Shown here: one piece after another, positions 1 through 7,278 of the stretch | Layout of the letters: each line of letters opens with the position of its first letter | How positions within the stretch are numbered: the stretch's first letter is position 1 | Assembly (NCBI RefSeq): GCF_023701345.1 | Contig: NZ_JAMPXE010000021.1 | Location: 1-34,300 of the forward strand | Length of the DNA stretch: 34,300 nt | Reading direction: 5' to 3' | From: Rhodoferax sp. | GTDB taxonomy: Bacteria; Pseudomonadota; Gammaproteobacteria; Burkholderiales; Burkholderiaceae_C | The notes under the pieces: generated by a model | Told to the model about the DNA's origin: nothing | Database searches by the model: none | Seen by the model: only the letters and a program-made list of their open reading frames with translations | Made by a program: the position numbers and the translations under genes

Positions 1-416
1 GCCCCCAGGCTGGCGCCGTCAAACTGCTTGGACGCGGTGCGCGTGGCCACGGCATTACCCGCGCCACCGGCCACCGCCACGGCCGCAATGCCGGCCAGCT
101 GCACCTCGCCACTGCTCAGGCGCTTCAAGAGGCTCACCGCGTCCTGGTAGCGCACGCGCACCGTTTCGGGCACACCGTCGTCATAGAGCCGGTAGCGGGC
201 AATTTCGCAAGCCAGGCGGTTGACCACCGGCGGCGTGCTGGGCAATGGCAACGTGTAACGCGTGGCCAGGTAACCGTCGATCTCGGCGGCGGCGTCAGCC
301 AGGGCACGCGCCAGCACCGTGGCATCTATCACCACACCCGCCGCACGGTCGGTGCGCTGCGCCAGCTCGGTGCTGCCAAAGCGCTCCTCCATGTCAGACT
401 GGGTGGCGTAGGTCAT
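1..416 (-). CDS. gp36-like (DUF1320) head protein, 3' end cut by window
   Basis: The reverse strand is open from an ATG at 416 to the window edge, giving at least 138 residues with no stop. The N-terminus MTYATQSDMEERFGSTELAQ and the later TLPLPSTPPVVNRLACEIAR stretch match the Mu gp36/DUF1320 family, small proteins of the head-tail region. It is the last gene visible in the leftward late head block, 20 bp after the DUF2190 gene. The C-terminus is outside the window. Its exact role in the virion (probably head completion or head-tail joining) is not established by anything visible here. Confidence 0.85.
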   Translation of the reverse strand, partial: MTYATQSDMEERFGSTELAQRTDRAAGVVIDATVLARALADAAAEIDGYLATRYTLPLPSTPPVVNRLACEIARYRLYDDGVPETVRVRYQDAVSLLKRLSSGEVQLAGIAAVAVAGGAGNAVATRTASKQFDGASLG

Positions 417-435
417 GGTCTTTAGTCAGATGGGG

Positions 436-762
436 TCAGGCCAGCACGCGGATGATGTCGCCAGCCGCAGCCGCCGCGTCACGCGCCACACCAAACGCCA
501 CCCCGGTCGACAGCGTCACCGCGCGGCCATCGGCGTCAGACTCCACCTGTGCCCCCACGGCCACAGCGGCACCGGCCTCAACCAGCAGCTCGCCATGCGT
601 GGCCACGCCAGCCTGTTCGCCAGCGGCAAAGTTGGTCACAGGCACGCCCAGGGCGCGTTCACCCGCGCCTGCCACGTTGCCAGAGAAGTCAACAAAGCGG
701 AAACGGCTCAGGGCGACGGCGGCCAGCACGGTGACCGCCAGCAAGATTTTTTCGGTTTTCAT
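436..762 (-). CDS. DUF2190 capsid cement (decoration) protein
   Basis: The 108-aa product carries the usual DUF2190 features: a central FSGNVAGAGERALGVPVTNFA stretch, a small beta-rich Ala/Gly/Val body and a GVAxGVARDAAAAAGDIIRV ending. Members coat and stabilise phage capsids. The first 20 residues (MKTEKILLAVTVLAAVALSR) are hydrophobic. That is common at the start of this family and I do not read it as a signal peptide. A GGAG lies about 13 bases before the ATG. It sits between the small head protein and gp36 and is presumably co-transcribed with the capsid gene. Confidence 0.8.
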   Translation of the reverse strand: MKTEKILLAVTVLAAVALSRFRFVDFSGNVAGAGERALGVPVTNFAAGEQAGVATHGELLVEAGAAVAVGAQVESDADGRAVTLSTGVAFGVARDAAAAAGDIIRVLA

Positions 763-771
763 GATAGGGAA

Positions 772-1029
772 TTACTCCAGGTTGGAATCGGTTGATACGT
801 CGGCAGCGGTAGCCGCCTTGGATGCACGCGCCAGCCCCAGGCGCTCGGCCTGGGCCTTTGACAGCGCAATCGTGGCGCCCGGCTCAAAGCGCTGGCCGTC
901 ACGCAGGATCGGCGTGGCGCCCACCAGGTACAGCAGGGTGGCCGCTGCCTTTGCCCCGGCGTCGCTCTTGTCTGCGACGCCGGGGGTCGATGGGGCCTTT
1001 GGCCCAGCGGGGTTATGGGTTTTGGCCAT
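772..1029 (-). CDS. Small head-region protein, function unknown
   Basis: This is an 85-aa protein. The N-terminal 30 residues are Ala/Pro/Lys-rich and probably disordered. They are followed by a compact segment TPILRDGQRFEPGATIALSKAQAERLGLA that is typical of short proteins placed next to Mu-like capsid genes. The start ATG follows the capsid stop by two bases, so it is very likely in the same operon. I cannot assign a specific function. A role as a minor head component is inferred from position only. Confidence 0.65.
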   Translation of the reverse strand: MAKTHNPAGPKAPSTPGVADKSDAGAKAAATLLYLVGATPILRDGQRFEPGATIALSKAQAERLGLARASKAATAADVSTDSNLE

Positions 1030-1031
1030 GA

Positions 1032-1955
1032 TCAGGCGTTGGTGTTGCTGATCAGGTAACCGGCATCGGCACCCAGCAAGAACGGGCGGAAGATGTCGGT
1101 ATTGCGAATCAGCTCAATCTTGCCGTCTTCGGTGCGGGTGTCAATCACCGGGCTGCCGCGCTTTTGCAGCGTGTAGCCAAAGCTGGGCTCGTACTGGCTG
1201 CGCTGGCCGCTGGCCACTTGCGGCACATAGGCCAGCACCAGGTTGTCGGCCCACAGGTCGCTGGTCACGCCCGCATCGTTGGCGCTTACGGCGCGGCCCA
1301 CCACCACGTTTTCGATCTCGAAAATGTCACGCAGATCCGCAATGGTCAGCAGGCGGTTGCGCTGGTTGCTGATGATGCCCTTGAGCTGCGGGTGGCGCTT
1401 GAGCACGCGCCAGGCGCTGTAGCCAATCACCAGCGTGTTGGGCTCTTTGACCACCTTGGCGCGCACAGCGGCCTTGGCGTCGCTCACCACGCCTTCAGGG
1501 TCGGAGTTCACGTAGTCAGAAAAGCATGACGTGCCCGACAGCGCAATCTTGTTGCCTGCGGCATAACTGCCGGTAGCTTGCGTCATGTCGGCCACCATTT
1601 TTTCATGGCGCAGGCGAATGCCTTCCACCACTGTGTTGGTGGCCCGTGCCTGCAGCGGGAAGGCGCTTTCGGCGTCTTCGCGGTAGTCAATCGGGTACTC
1701 CAGGTCATGCTCATCCATGGCCACGTCCACCGACCCGATGTCTTCGGGGTTGATGCGGTTGCTCTTGGCACGCAGCGCGCGCTCGGTGCTGTACACCTTG
1801 AAGTGTTCCTTGCCAAACAGCGGGATCTTGCCGCCCTCTTTTTCCACCTGCACAAACGGCATCAGGTGGCTGCCGACGAAATGCTCATTGGTGTAGCCGG
1901 TGGCCAGATTGGTCAAAACCGGGTCAACCACGCGCAAATTACTTAAACGTCCCAT
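1032..1955 (-). CDS. Major capsid protein
   Basis: The 307-aa protein has the sequence pattern of major capsid proteins of Mu-like phages of the B3/BcepMu type. It opens with MGRLSNLRVVDPVLTNLATG, has a VEKEGGKIPLFGKE segment and a DYREDAESAFPLQARATNTV segment, and ends in DIFRPFLLGADAGYLISNTN. An AGGAG ribosome site lies 9-13 bases before the ATG, the strongest in this block, as expected for a highly expressed virion protein. It directly follows the protease/scaffold gene, the normal head order (I then T). It forms the shell of the head after proteolytic maturation. Confidence 0.88.
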   Translation of the reverse strand: MGRLSNLRVVDPVLTNLATGYTNEHFVGSHLMPFVQVEKEGGKIPLFGKEHFKVYSTERALRAKSNRINPEDIGSVDVAMDEHDLEYPIDYREDAESAFPLQARATNTVVEGIRLRHEKMVADMTQATGSYAAGNKIALSGTSCFSDYVNSDPEGVVSDAKAAVRAKVVKEPNTLVIGYSAWRVLKRHPQLKGIISNQRNRLLTIADLRDIFEIENVVVGRAVSANDAGVTSDLWADNLVLAYVPQVASGQRSQYEPSFGYTLQKRGSPVIDTRTEDGKIELIRNTDIFRPFLLGADAGYLISNTNA

Positions 1956-1988
1956 TTGAAATACTCCTAAAAAAACTGTGTGTTGGGG

Positions 1989-3140
1989 TTACCGAACCAC
2001 TGCGCGGGCAGCGGTCGGGTAATCGGTGTTGTGCGCCGCCATGTGCGCCTTGATGGCCCGGTGCTGCGCCAGGCGCTCAGGGTCAGCGTCGGCAAACAGC
2101 GCGTCATCGTCAGCCGTGCCTGCCAGGGCTGCAGCCGCACGCTCGGTGGTGGCGCTCTCGCCAAACTGCACCACGGTGGGCAGCGCGGCAAACATCGCCT
2201 TCAGTTGCTCGGCCAACGAGGCTTTCTGCTCGCCCTCGCCAAACTCCACCGGCGCGGCTTGTGCGTCCAGGTGATCCAGCGTGGCCACGGCCACGGCGCG
2301 CCAGGCCGGCAGCACGCCGGGCAGGCCCTCGCAAAAGGCCGCGTTGGCCGCGTGCAGCTGGGCTGCCTTGTTGGCCGCCAGCTCGGCTTTCAGGCGGGTG
2401 TTTTCTGCCTCAAGGGCGGCTTTCTCTTCAGGGGTCACGGTGCTCTCCTTCGGTTGGGGTTCGGTAAAAAGTGGGGTTGGCACGGCAGCGCCTGCTGTGC
2501 CGGAAGTCGCGGCTTCTACAGCCGCCTCACGAATATCGTCTTGCGCACCCAGCTCCAGGGCGCGCACCTCGTAGTTGGGCAGCACCTTGTCGGCCACCTC
2601 GGCACCGTGGGCGCCAATGAACCACTCGCGCAGGTTGCGCCACAGGCCGGCGTTGGTGGCGTCGTCCCACTCGCTGAACTCCACCACGCCCTCTTCAAGC
2701 TCGGCAAATTGGGGGGAGCGCATGCCCTTCACGGCCGGTGCGGCGGCACCCAGAAAGCCCACGTGGCGCAGGTAATACACGCCGGGCACCGGGTTGCCCG
2801 GGCTGCTGGGGGAATAGAAAGCCGCGCTGATCTTTTTGAAGGCACCGGCGGCCACCATGTCGGCAAAGTCGGCATTCACCTGGGCCGGGGTGGCGTCGAT
2901 GCCGCCCTCGTTAAAGGCCAGCGCCTGCACCCAGCCATAGGCGGGCATGTCATGCGTGGGGTGGCCCACCACCAGCGGCGCCTCGTGCTTGGTGGGGTCG
3001 TAGGCGGCCACGGTGGCCTGCAGGTCGCTTTCAGAAAACGCCAGCGCCTGGCCTGACATGGCCGTGTGCTTGCCGGGCTTGAAAATCTGCAAGGCCGGGG
3101 CCGGCTGTGCAGCTGTAGGGAGGGGGGTTTTTGGTGCCAT
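1989..3140 (-). CDS. Mu I-like prohead protease with C-terminal scaffold
   Basis: The first ~190 of 383 residues match the Mu I-type protease: LQIFKPGKHTAMSG, then LQATVAAYDPTKHEAPLVVG, HPTHDMPAYGWVQAL and KKISAAFYSPSSPGNPVPG. The C-terminal half is rich in Ala/Glu/Lys, with an EEKAALEAENTRLKAELAAN heptad pattern at about residues 235-260 that looks like a coiled-coil scaffold. In Mu the same gene makes protease and scaffold. It is the first gene of the leftward late head block. A dyad at 3173-3194 lies 32 bp upstream. There is no strong Shine-Dalgarno sequence before the ATG. In Mu, gene I follows G; here G is 22.5 kb away on the other strand. Confidence 0.88.
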   Translation of the reverse strand: MAPKTPLPTAAQPAPALQIFKPGKHTAMSGQALAFSESDLQATVAAYDPTKHEAPLVVGHPTHDMPAYGWVQALAFNEGGIDATPAQVNADFADMVAAGAFKKISAAFYSPSSPGNPVPGVYYLRHVGFLGAAAPAVKGMRSPQFAELEEGVVEFSEWDDATNAGLWRNLREWFIGAHGAEVADKVLPNYEVRALELGAQDDIREAAVEAATSGTAGAAVPTPLFTEPQPKESTVTPEEKAALEAENTRLKAELAANKAAQLHAANAAFCEGLPGVLPAWRAVAVATLDHLDAQAAPVEFGEGEQKASLAEQLKAMFAALPTVVQFGESATTERAAAALAGTADDDALFADADPERLAQHRAIKAHMAAHNTDYPTAARAVVR

Positions 3141-3172
3141 GCCGCAATGATCTGCGGCGGCGGGGGAAAGAG

Positions 3173-3194
3173 TTAACTAAAGCGTTTTAGCTTT
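3173..3194 (-). promoter_or_regulatory. Imperfect dyad upstream of late head operon (site A)
   Basis: The core reads AACTAAAGCGTTTTAG and matches the perfect palindrome at 18499-18520 at 18 of 22 positions. It ends 32 bp before the protease ATG. The half facing the gene reads TTTAGTTA in the direction of transcription, as at the other site. I interpret it as a late-operon control site (activator dyad or promoter with a built-in operator). A poly-T run beside it on the plus strand could alternatively make it a terminator for antisense transcripts. Confidence 0.55.
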
Positions 3195-3231
3195 TTTTGG
3201 GGCGGCAATGCCCCCACGCGGGCGCGAGGGG

Positions 3232-3633
3232 CTACACCAGGTCGAGCTTGCCCTGGCGGCGGCCCAGCTCGTCGGCCATCATCGCGCCAATGATCTGGCG
3301 CACCCGCATCGGCGTCAAGCCGTAGGCGCGGGCCAGCTCGTCGTAGTTGCGGCCATTGAAGCGCGCAAACATGTCGCGGTCACGCAGACTGGCGCGGTAG
3401 CGCACGCCCTTGTTCAGGTAAAAGTTCATGCCGCCAATTTCGGCGCTCAGGCGCTCGGTCTGGCGCAAGGCCAGCAGGGCCAACGCGGCCAGCCGCGCCG
3501 GTGCCATGGGGGTGTCTGTGGTTTCGTCCTCCGCCAGCTGCACAAAAAGCCACTCGGCCACCATGCGCAGGTTCTCGGGGTAAGCCGGATCCAGCAGCGC
3601 ATGCAAAGGGGTCAGCAGGTTTTTGTCATCCAT
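3232..3633 (-). CDS. mor: Mor/C-family transcription activator
   Basis: The 133-aa protein has the Mor/C layout. An N-terminal dimerisation part is followed by the conserved IGGMNFYLNKGVRYRASLRD turn at about residues 79-98 and then a helix-turn-helix (FNGRNYDELARAYGLTPMRVRQIIGAMM). In Mu, Mor activates the middle promoter and its paralogue C the late promoters, both binding dyads just upstream of the polymerase site. This is the only member in the window, so it may act directly on late genes. It is the last gene of the early operon, just after gemA, and 91 bp before the late protease gene with dyad site A in between. Confidence 0.85.
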   Translation of the reverse strand: MDDKNLLTPLHALLDPAYPENLRMVAEWLFVQLAEDETTDTPMAPARLAALALLALRQTERLSAEIGGMNFYLNKGVRYRASLRDRDMFARFNGRNYDELARAYGLTPMRVRQIIGAMMADELGRRQGKLDLV

Positions 3634-3648
3634 GGGGGCTTGCTTTCT

Positions 3649-4107
3649 TTAGGTCCGCACGTCAATGCCGGTGCGTGTGCACCACGACTTGAGCGCTTCG
3701 ATCACCGCATTGATCTGGTAGCCGTTCAGAAACCGCCAGTGCTCCATGTGGCTCTGGCGCTTGACATAGGCCGCCAGCGCGGCGTCGGTGTCGGTGTGCA
3801 CCACGCCATTGGCAGCCAGGGCATGCCACAGCGCGCGCGCCTTGCCCCAGCGTTCGTCCTGGTAATCTTCGACGCTGCGCTGCACCTGGGGGCGCTTGGC
3901 CGGGCGTGGGTCGATCAGCCCGGCGCGCTGCTGCAGGGTGCTCAGGTGCGCCAGGTAGGCCTTGCGCTGCGTGGCGCTCATGGTGGCGCTGCTGGCCTGG
4001 CCGGTGACCGCCAGCTTGAGCGCGCTGGCATCCTCAGCGCTCAGGCCCAGCGCCTTTTGCGCGCAGTGGATGGCGGCCAGGTGGGATTGGCGCGGGGCGG
4101 TGGCCAT
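3649..4107 (-). CDS. gemA: GemA-like regulatory protein
   Basis: The 152-aa protein has the GemA (DUF1018) pattern: RQSHLAAIHCAQKALGLSAED at the start, MSATQRKAYLAHL in the middle and HWRFLNGYQINAVIEALKSW near the end. In Mu, GemA modulates host gene expression and DNA supercoiling, and it sits directly before mor, as here (15 bp gap). The ATG overlaps the stop of the preceding gene (TGATG), so translation is probably coupled. The product should be cytoplasmic. Confidence 0.85.
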   Translation of the reverse strand: MATAPRQSHLAAIHCAQKALGLSAEDASALKLAVTGQASSATMSATQRKAYLAHLSTLQQRAGLIDPRPAKRPQVQRSVEDYQDERWGKARALWHALAANGVVHTDTDAALAAYVKRQSHMEHWRFLNGYQINAVIEALKSWCTRTGIDVRT

Positions 4108-4499
4108 CAGAACAAACTCTCGGTTTGGGTGTCGCGCTCGGCTTCGGCCACATCCAGGCCACGCCCAACGAAGTGGTTGACCAGCATGTTCAGATCGTCC
4201 TGGTCGTCCACGTCGTGAACCCCATCGTCGTACACCCGGATGCGCTCCAGATGCTCCAGATGAAGGATGGCACCCAACTGCCCTATGGGCGGCACTGGCT
4301 GCGGCTCGGTGGACAGATATGTTTCGCTCGACGTTTCCGGCTCTTCGCCCGTAATGGCAGCGTTGGCGGCCATCAGCCGGTCAAACGACTCCGAGCCGGG
4401 GCCGATCAGGTAAGCCAGCCTCGGGTCTTCCTTGATGCGACGGAGCAGCCAGGTCACTGCTTTGGAGGCCAGGGCGAGTTTTTGCTGATCGGTCATCAT
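4107..4499 (-). CDS. Hypothetical early phage protein
   Basis: The product is 130 aa (129 from the second ATG at 4496). I do not recognise a family. The first 35 residues (KLALASKAVTWLLRRIKEDPRLAYLIG) look alpha-helical and basic. The rest is strongly acidic, with a DDGVHDVDDQDDLNMLVNHF segment. The start overlaps the end of the upstream gene (ATGA), and the end overlaps gemA. This tight coupling supports a real gene in the early operon. Confidence 0.65.
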   Translation of the reverse strand: MMTDQQKLALASKAVTWLLRRIKEDPRLAYLIGPGSESFDRLMAANAAITGEEPETSSETYLSTEPQPVPPIGQLGAILHLEHLERIRVYDDGVHDVDDQDDLNMLVNHFVGRGLDVAEAERDTQTESLF

Positions 4500-5017
4500 G
4501 AGCTTTTGCCCTCAACGCGAGTTGTGAACACCACGCCAGCCGATTCTTTCTTGCCATTCCCCTTGGCGCACCAATCTACCCATGCGACCAACGCATCAAC
4601 CTGGGCTTTTCCGGTCTCGGCCTCCGGGACGCCAGGCACCAGCAGCTTGCCTTCGCTCTTGCCCTGGCCATGCCGCGCCAACACGTCCACAAGTTGGCGC
4701 AGTGGCACGTCCATACCGGTGGCGAACCCAATCGCACCTTCGGGCACCTCGCGGCCAAACTCGATCAGGCCAGACTGCCAGGCCCAGGCGTGCACCGGCT
4801 CGGCGTACAGCTTCCAGTGCGTGAGGGTGTAGTCACCCCGAACCGGCACCTGCGATACGTGGACCAGTGACGCACCGTAAAGCTTTTCTCCCAGGCGCTG
4901 TGCCGCTTGCTTGTCACCTGCCGTGCAGCTGGCCCGTATGCCCTGCACGGTGTTGGTCTGGTAGGTGCCGTTCATCGAACGGACCGTGATGTTGGTGGTT
5001 TGGACTTGCGGGCTCAT
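4496..5017 (-). CDS. Hypothetical early phage protein
   Basis: This is a 173-aa protein with no family that I can name. The N-terminal half carries TVRSMNGTYQTNTVQGIRAS and the KLYGASLVHVSQVPVRGDYT segment, which looks like a small beta-rich fold. It has ATGA-type overlaps at both ends, with the 70-aa zinc protein upstream and the 130-aa protein downstream. Position between the transposition genes and gemA is where Mu carries non-essential accessory genes. Codon use is like its neighbours. Confidence 0.65.
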   Translation of the reverse strand: MSPQVQTTNITVRSMNGTYQTNTVQGIRASCTAGDKQAAQRLGEKLYGASLVHVSQVPVRGDYTLTHWKLYAEPVHAWAWQSGLIEFGREVPEGAIGFATGMDVPLRQLVDVLARHGQGKSEGKLLVPGVPEAETGKAQVDALVAWVDWCAKGNGKKESAGVVFTTRVEGKSS

Positions 5018-5226
5018 TTGTACAACCCCTTCAAAGCGTCAGCGCAGGGTTGGCAGTGATTTTTTAAGTGATCGCTCTCAGGAAGCAATGTGTCGCAGCC
5101 AGCGCATACCACTTGCACTTTTTGTTTTTCTACTGATTGGCACATTGCTTTAAACAAGGCATTTGCATCGCTACCAGTGGCCCGAATGCTTACGCCGCGT
5201 TTTCGATTGATGATGGTGAAACCCAT
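5014..5226 (-). CDS. Small CxxC zinc-ribbon-like protein
   Basis: The product is 70 aa from the ATG at 5226; longer in-frame starts upstream would overlap the DUF3164 gene. The C-terminal part has Cys pairs in CAGCDTLLPESDHLKNHCQPC, a four-Cys pattern (CxxC ... CxxC, 13 residues between) that suggests a zinc ribbon. It starts one base after the DUF3164 stop, with GGGGTG just ahead, and overlaps the next gene by ATGA. The function is unknown; nucleic-acid binding is a guess from the zinc motif. Confidence 0.7.
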   Translation of the reverse strand: MGFTIINRKRGVSIRATGSDANALFKAMCQSVEKQKVQVVCAGCDTLLPESDHLKNHCQPCADALKGLYK

Positions 5227-5227
5227 C

Positions 5228-5866
5228 TCACACCCCCGCCACATCAAGATTGATCGGAAAGTACTCACCCGTAGCATCAGAGCGCTTGTAGAAGCGGATG
5301 TAGGGCTTGGTGCTGGCGGTCTGCATGCTGTCGGCAATGGCCTGCATGGCAGACTGCCACTTGGCATCATTGATGTCCAGGCGGCGCAGGCTCAGGACGC
5401 GGCCGGTGTTGATCTTGCCTTCCTTGTCGGTCTGGAAGGCGTGGTTGACCAGGGCCTTGATGTTGTCATTGGCGCCCTGCGCCCAAATGTGCACGCATTC
5501 GTCAATGAGCGCCTTGGCGGCCATGAGCTGTTCGCCAAACACGATCTTGTCCTGCATCTGGCGCACCAGCTTGTAGACGCCGTCGTAGCTGACCAATGTG
5601 ACGTTGCCTTTCTCACCGCCGGTGCGCACGCCGTATTGCTCCAGGCTCAGGCTGACGAAGGCGGCCACATCGGCCATGGCGGCCAGCTTGAAGGCGCGCA
5701 GCGCCGCGCTCTCGGTCTCGGCCATGCGGCACAGGTCGTACACCATCTGGTTGCGCACCTGGTCGATTTGCTTGACCTTGGCCTCGGGCACCAGGTTGCC
5801 ATTGGCGTCCAGCCAGTAGCCGGGCGTGGTGCTGCGGCTGTAGCTGGGTTGTGTGGTTTGTGTCAT
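5228..5866 (-). CDS. DUF3164 family protein
   Basis: The product is 212 aa from the ATG at 5866, chosen because AAGGA lies 8-12 bases upstream. It carries family-typical segments: GYWLDANGNLVPEAKVKQID, DLCRMAETESAALRAFKLAA, EKGNVTLVSYDGVYKLVRQ and a C-terminal KPYIRFYKRSDATGEYFPIN. DUF3164 proteins are common in early operons of Mu-like phages. Their role is not established. The gene lies in the leftward early operon and is probably expressed with the transposition genes. Confidence 0.82.
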   Translation of the reverse strand: MTQTTQPSYSRSTTPGYWLDANGNLVPEAKVKQIDQVRNQMVYDLCRMAETESAALRAFKLAAMADVAAFVSLSLEQYGVRTGGEKGNVTLVSYDGVYKLVRQMQDKIVFGEQLMAAKALIDECVHIWAQGANDNIKALVNHAFQTDKEGKINTGRVLSLRRLDINDAKWQSAMQAIADSMQTASTKPYIRFYKRSDATGEYFPINLDVAGV

Positions 5867-5892
5867 GGGAAAGGTCCTTGTGGGTTGAGAAA

Positions 5893-6360
5893 TCAGCAGC
5901 GGTCGCCATGGCTGGCGTAGCGCTGGTAGTCGAGTGCGCCGGGGCGCAGCACCGGGGCATGCGATGCCTGCCACGTCGGGGCGCGCATCACGTCGTACTG
6001 GTTGGGCAGGGCTTTGCTCACCAGGTACGAGTCTTCGGATTCAATGGGGTCATGGATTGCCGCGCTTCGCTCGCAATGACGGCTGGCCAGGGCGGTGCCG
6101 CGCTTGGGCTTGAAGGCCAGGTGGCCCAGCGTGTAGACGGCCTTTCGGCCCAGGCCGTTGCGCAGCAGCTGGTCGGTTTGGCACAGGTAGCCCAGCTTGT
6201 TGCTGAAGCGGGTGTGGGCATATTTGGGGCTCAGCTCCAGGTCGCCAAACTGGTCAAACAGCAGGCCGTAGCTGGCCTCGCCGTATTGCTTGACCAGCTT
6301 GAGCAGTGCCTGGTTGACCAGCAAGCCGGCGTGAGCGCTATTTTTTGGCAGGGTGTTCAT
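5893..6360 (-). CDS. Hypothetical early protein carrying a translated dispersed repeat
   Basis: The product is 155 aa. Residues 1-90 (LLKLVKQYGEASYGLLFDQF, YAHTRFSNKLGYLCQTDQLL, GRKAVYTLGHLAF) look like a winged-helix DNA-binding fold. At about residues 94-103 the peptide RHCERSAAIH is encoded by the 28-bp repeat at 6053-6080, which also occurs in the endolysin and portal genes. The repeat falls after the folded part and keeps the frame open. The start overlaps the upstream gene by ATGA. The family is not recognised. Confidence 0.65.
   Translation of the reverse strand: MNTLPKNSAHAGLLVNQALLKLVKQYGEASYGLLFDQFGDLELSPKYAHTRFSNKLGYLCQTDQLLRNGLGRKAVYTLGHLAFKPKRGTALASRHCERSAAIHDPIESEDSYLVSKALPNQYDVMRAPTWQASHAPVLRPGALDYQRYASHGDRC
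6053..6080 (-). repeat. 28-bp dispersed repeat, copy 1
   Basis: On the minus strand this is identical over 28 bases to 19109-19136 and has one mismatch to 24049-24076. It begins GTCATTGCGAGCG and ends CGGCAATCCA. The copy sits inside the 155-aa early gene and is read as RHCERSAAIH. The repeat resembles the dispersed CATTGCGAGCG...GGCAATC elements scattered through many bacterial genomes. Confidence 0.9.
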
Positions 6361-6881
6361 GCTTTGACTCCAAGGTTTTTGAGGCTGGCAATTTGCTGGC
6401 GAATGGCATCGGGCATGCCGGCGGGGTTGGCCGCGCCCTGCCCGGCCACGGGGTGGCGTTTGGCGGCCTCAAGCCGCACCTCGGCCACGGCCTCCACCTT
6501 GTCGGCCAGGCTGACCAGGATGGTGTACAGGTAGCCGTGGCCTTTCATGGGCAGCTCCAGCCGGCCGGCGTCACGCGCCTGCAGCATCTGGTCGATGCCC
6601 TGCGCCCACACGTTCAGCGGCACGGCCCAGTCGCGGCCCCGGTGGGTGATGGCGCCGCGCTCCAGGTCGGGCAGCAGCTGCAGCAAAATGCGCACCTGCT
6701 TGCGTTGCGTGAGGCTGGTTTTGGGCGGGGCAAACAGCCGGGTGTACTGCAGCAGCGGCCCGCCCAGGGGCAGCGCCACGGCAATCAGCCGGGCCACGGC
6801 GGCGCGGTTGTCGGCATCGACAAACAGGTGGTCCAGCGCCAGCGCGGCGCCGCACACGGGGCAGCTCAGGTCTGTCGTCAT
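6357..6881 (-). CDS. Hypothetical early protein with N-terminal CxxC
   Basis: The product is 174 aa from the ATG at 6881, which overlaps the upstream stop (ATGA). It opens with MTTDLSCPVCGAALALDHLF, a single CxxC pair, followed by an alpha-helical body (LTQRKQVRILLQLLPDLERG, ILVSLADKVEAVAEVRLEAA). I do not recognise the family. One CxxC alone would need a partner or a second subunit to bind zinc. It is translationally coupled to the genes on both sides. Confidence 0.65.
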   Translation of the reverse strand: MTTDLSCPVCGAALALDHLFVDADNRAAVARLIAVALPLGGPLLQYTRLFAPPKTSLTQRKQVRILLQLLPDLERGAITHRGRDWAVPLNVWAQGIDQMLQARDAGRLELPMKGHGYLYTILVSLADKVEAVAEVRLEAAKRHPVAGQGAANPAGMPDAIRQQIASLKNLGVKA

Positions 6882-7129
6882 GCGAAGCGCTCCAGCAGGT
6901 AGCCCATCAGCATGCCCAGCCCGCCCACACACACCAGCAGCCAGACCAGGTCGACCAACAGGCCGCGCTGTGTTACGGGCGAACGGTGCGGGCCGTCGAT
7001 GGTGCCGGGGGCAAAGGGGAAAGTGGGCCGGGCGGGCTCGGGGCTGCAGGGCAGCTCGCACTCAAAGGCCTCGCAGTCCGGGCAGCAGCGGTTTTGGCAC
7101 ACGCCCAGTTCTTCACAAGTTCGGCTCAT
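6878..7129 (-). CDS. Small Cys-rich membrane protein
   Basis: The product is 83 aa. The first 28 residues contain six Cys (CEELGVCQNRCCPDCEAFEC plus one more). A Pro-rich linker follows, then one hydrophobic span at about residues 58-80 (LVDLVWLLVCVGGLGMLMGY). The ATG overlaps the stop of the 49-aa gene upstream (ATGA), and the end overlaps the next gene. A Cys cluster on a one-span protein suggests a metal-binding or redox-sensitive membrane component. The function is unknown. Confidence 0.65.
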   Translation of the reverse strand: MSRTCEELGVCQNRCCPDCEAFECELPCSPEPARPTFPFAPGTIDGPHRSPVTQRGLLVDLVWLLVCVGGLGMLMGYLLERFA

Positions 7130-7275
7130 GCTGAAATCCTCCGGGCGCTGATGCGCTTGGCATCGGGGTACGTGGTCATGGTCTGGATGACGGCGTCAAA
7201 GCCGTCGGCATACAGGCCGAAGAAGAGGCAACGCGAGCCGTCGGGCTGGGTGATGAGGATGCGGTAAGACTTCAT
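7126..7275 (-). CDS. Small 49-aa protein
   Basis: A short frame starts MKSYRILITQPDGSRCLFFG and ends AKRISARRISA, with the ATG three bases after the MuB-type stop and GGGGTG just upstream. Its stop overlaps the ATG of the Cys-rich membrane gene (ATGA). The pattern RILITQPDGSRCLFFGLYADGFDAV looks like a small beta-alpha fold. Tight overlaps at both ends support a real gene. The function is unknown. Confidence 0.65.
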   Translation of the reverse strand: MKSYRILITQPDGSRCLFFGLYADGFDAVIQTMTTYPDAKRISARRISA

Positions 7276-7278
7276 GGC

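Noticed and set aside
1980-3056. Long plus-strand frame opposite the protease gene (358 aa)
   Set aside because: Composition is that of an antisense shadow (Gly/His/Arg-rich, no family); the minus-strand protease is clear.
3173-3200. Rho-independent terminator reading on the plus strand (dyad followed by seven T)
   Set aside because: No plus-strand gene ends here, and the dyad matches the site at 18499-18520, which has no T-run; a regulatory site explains both.
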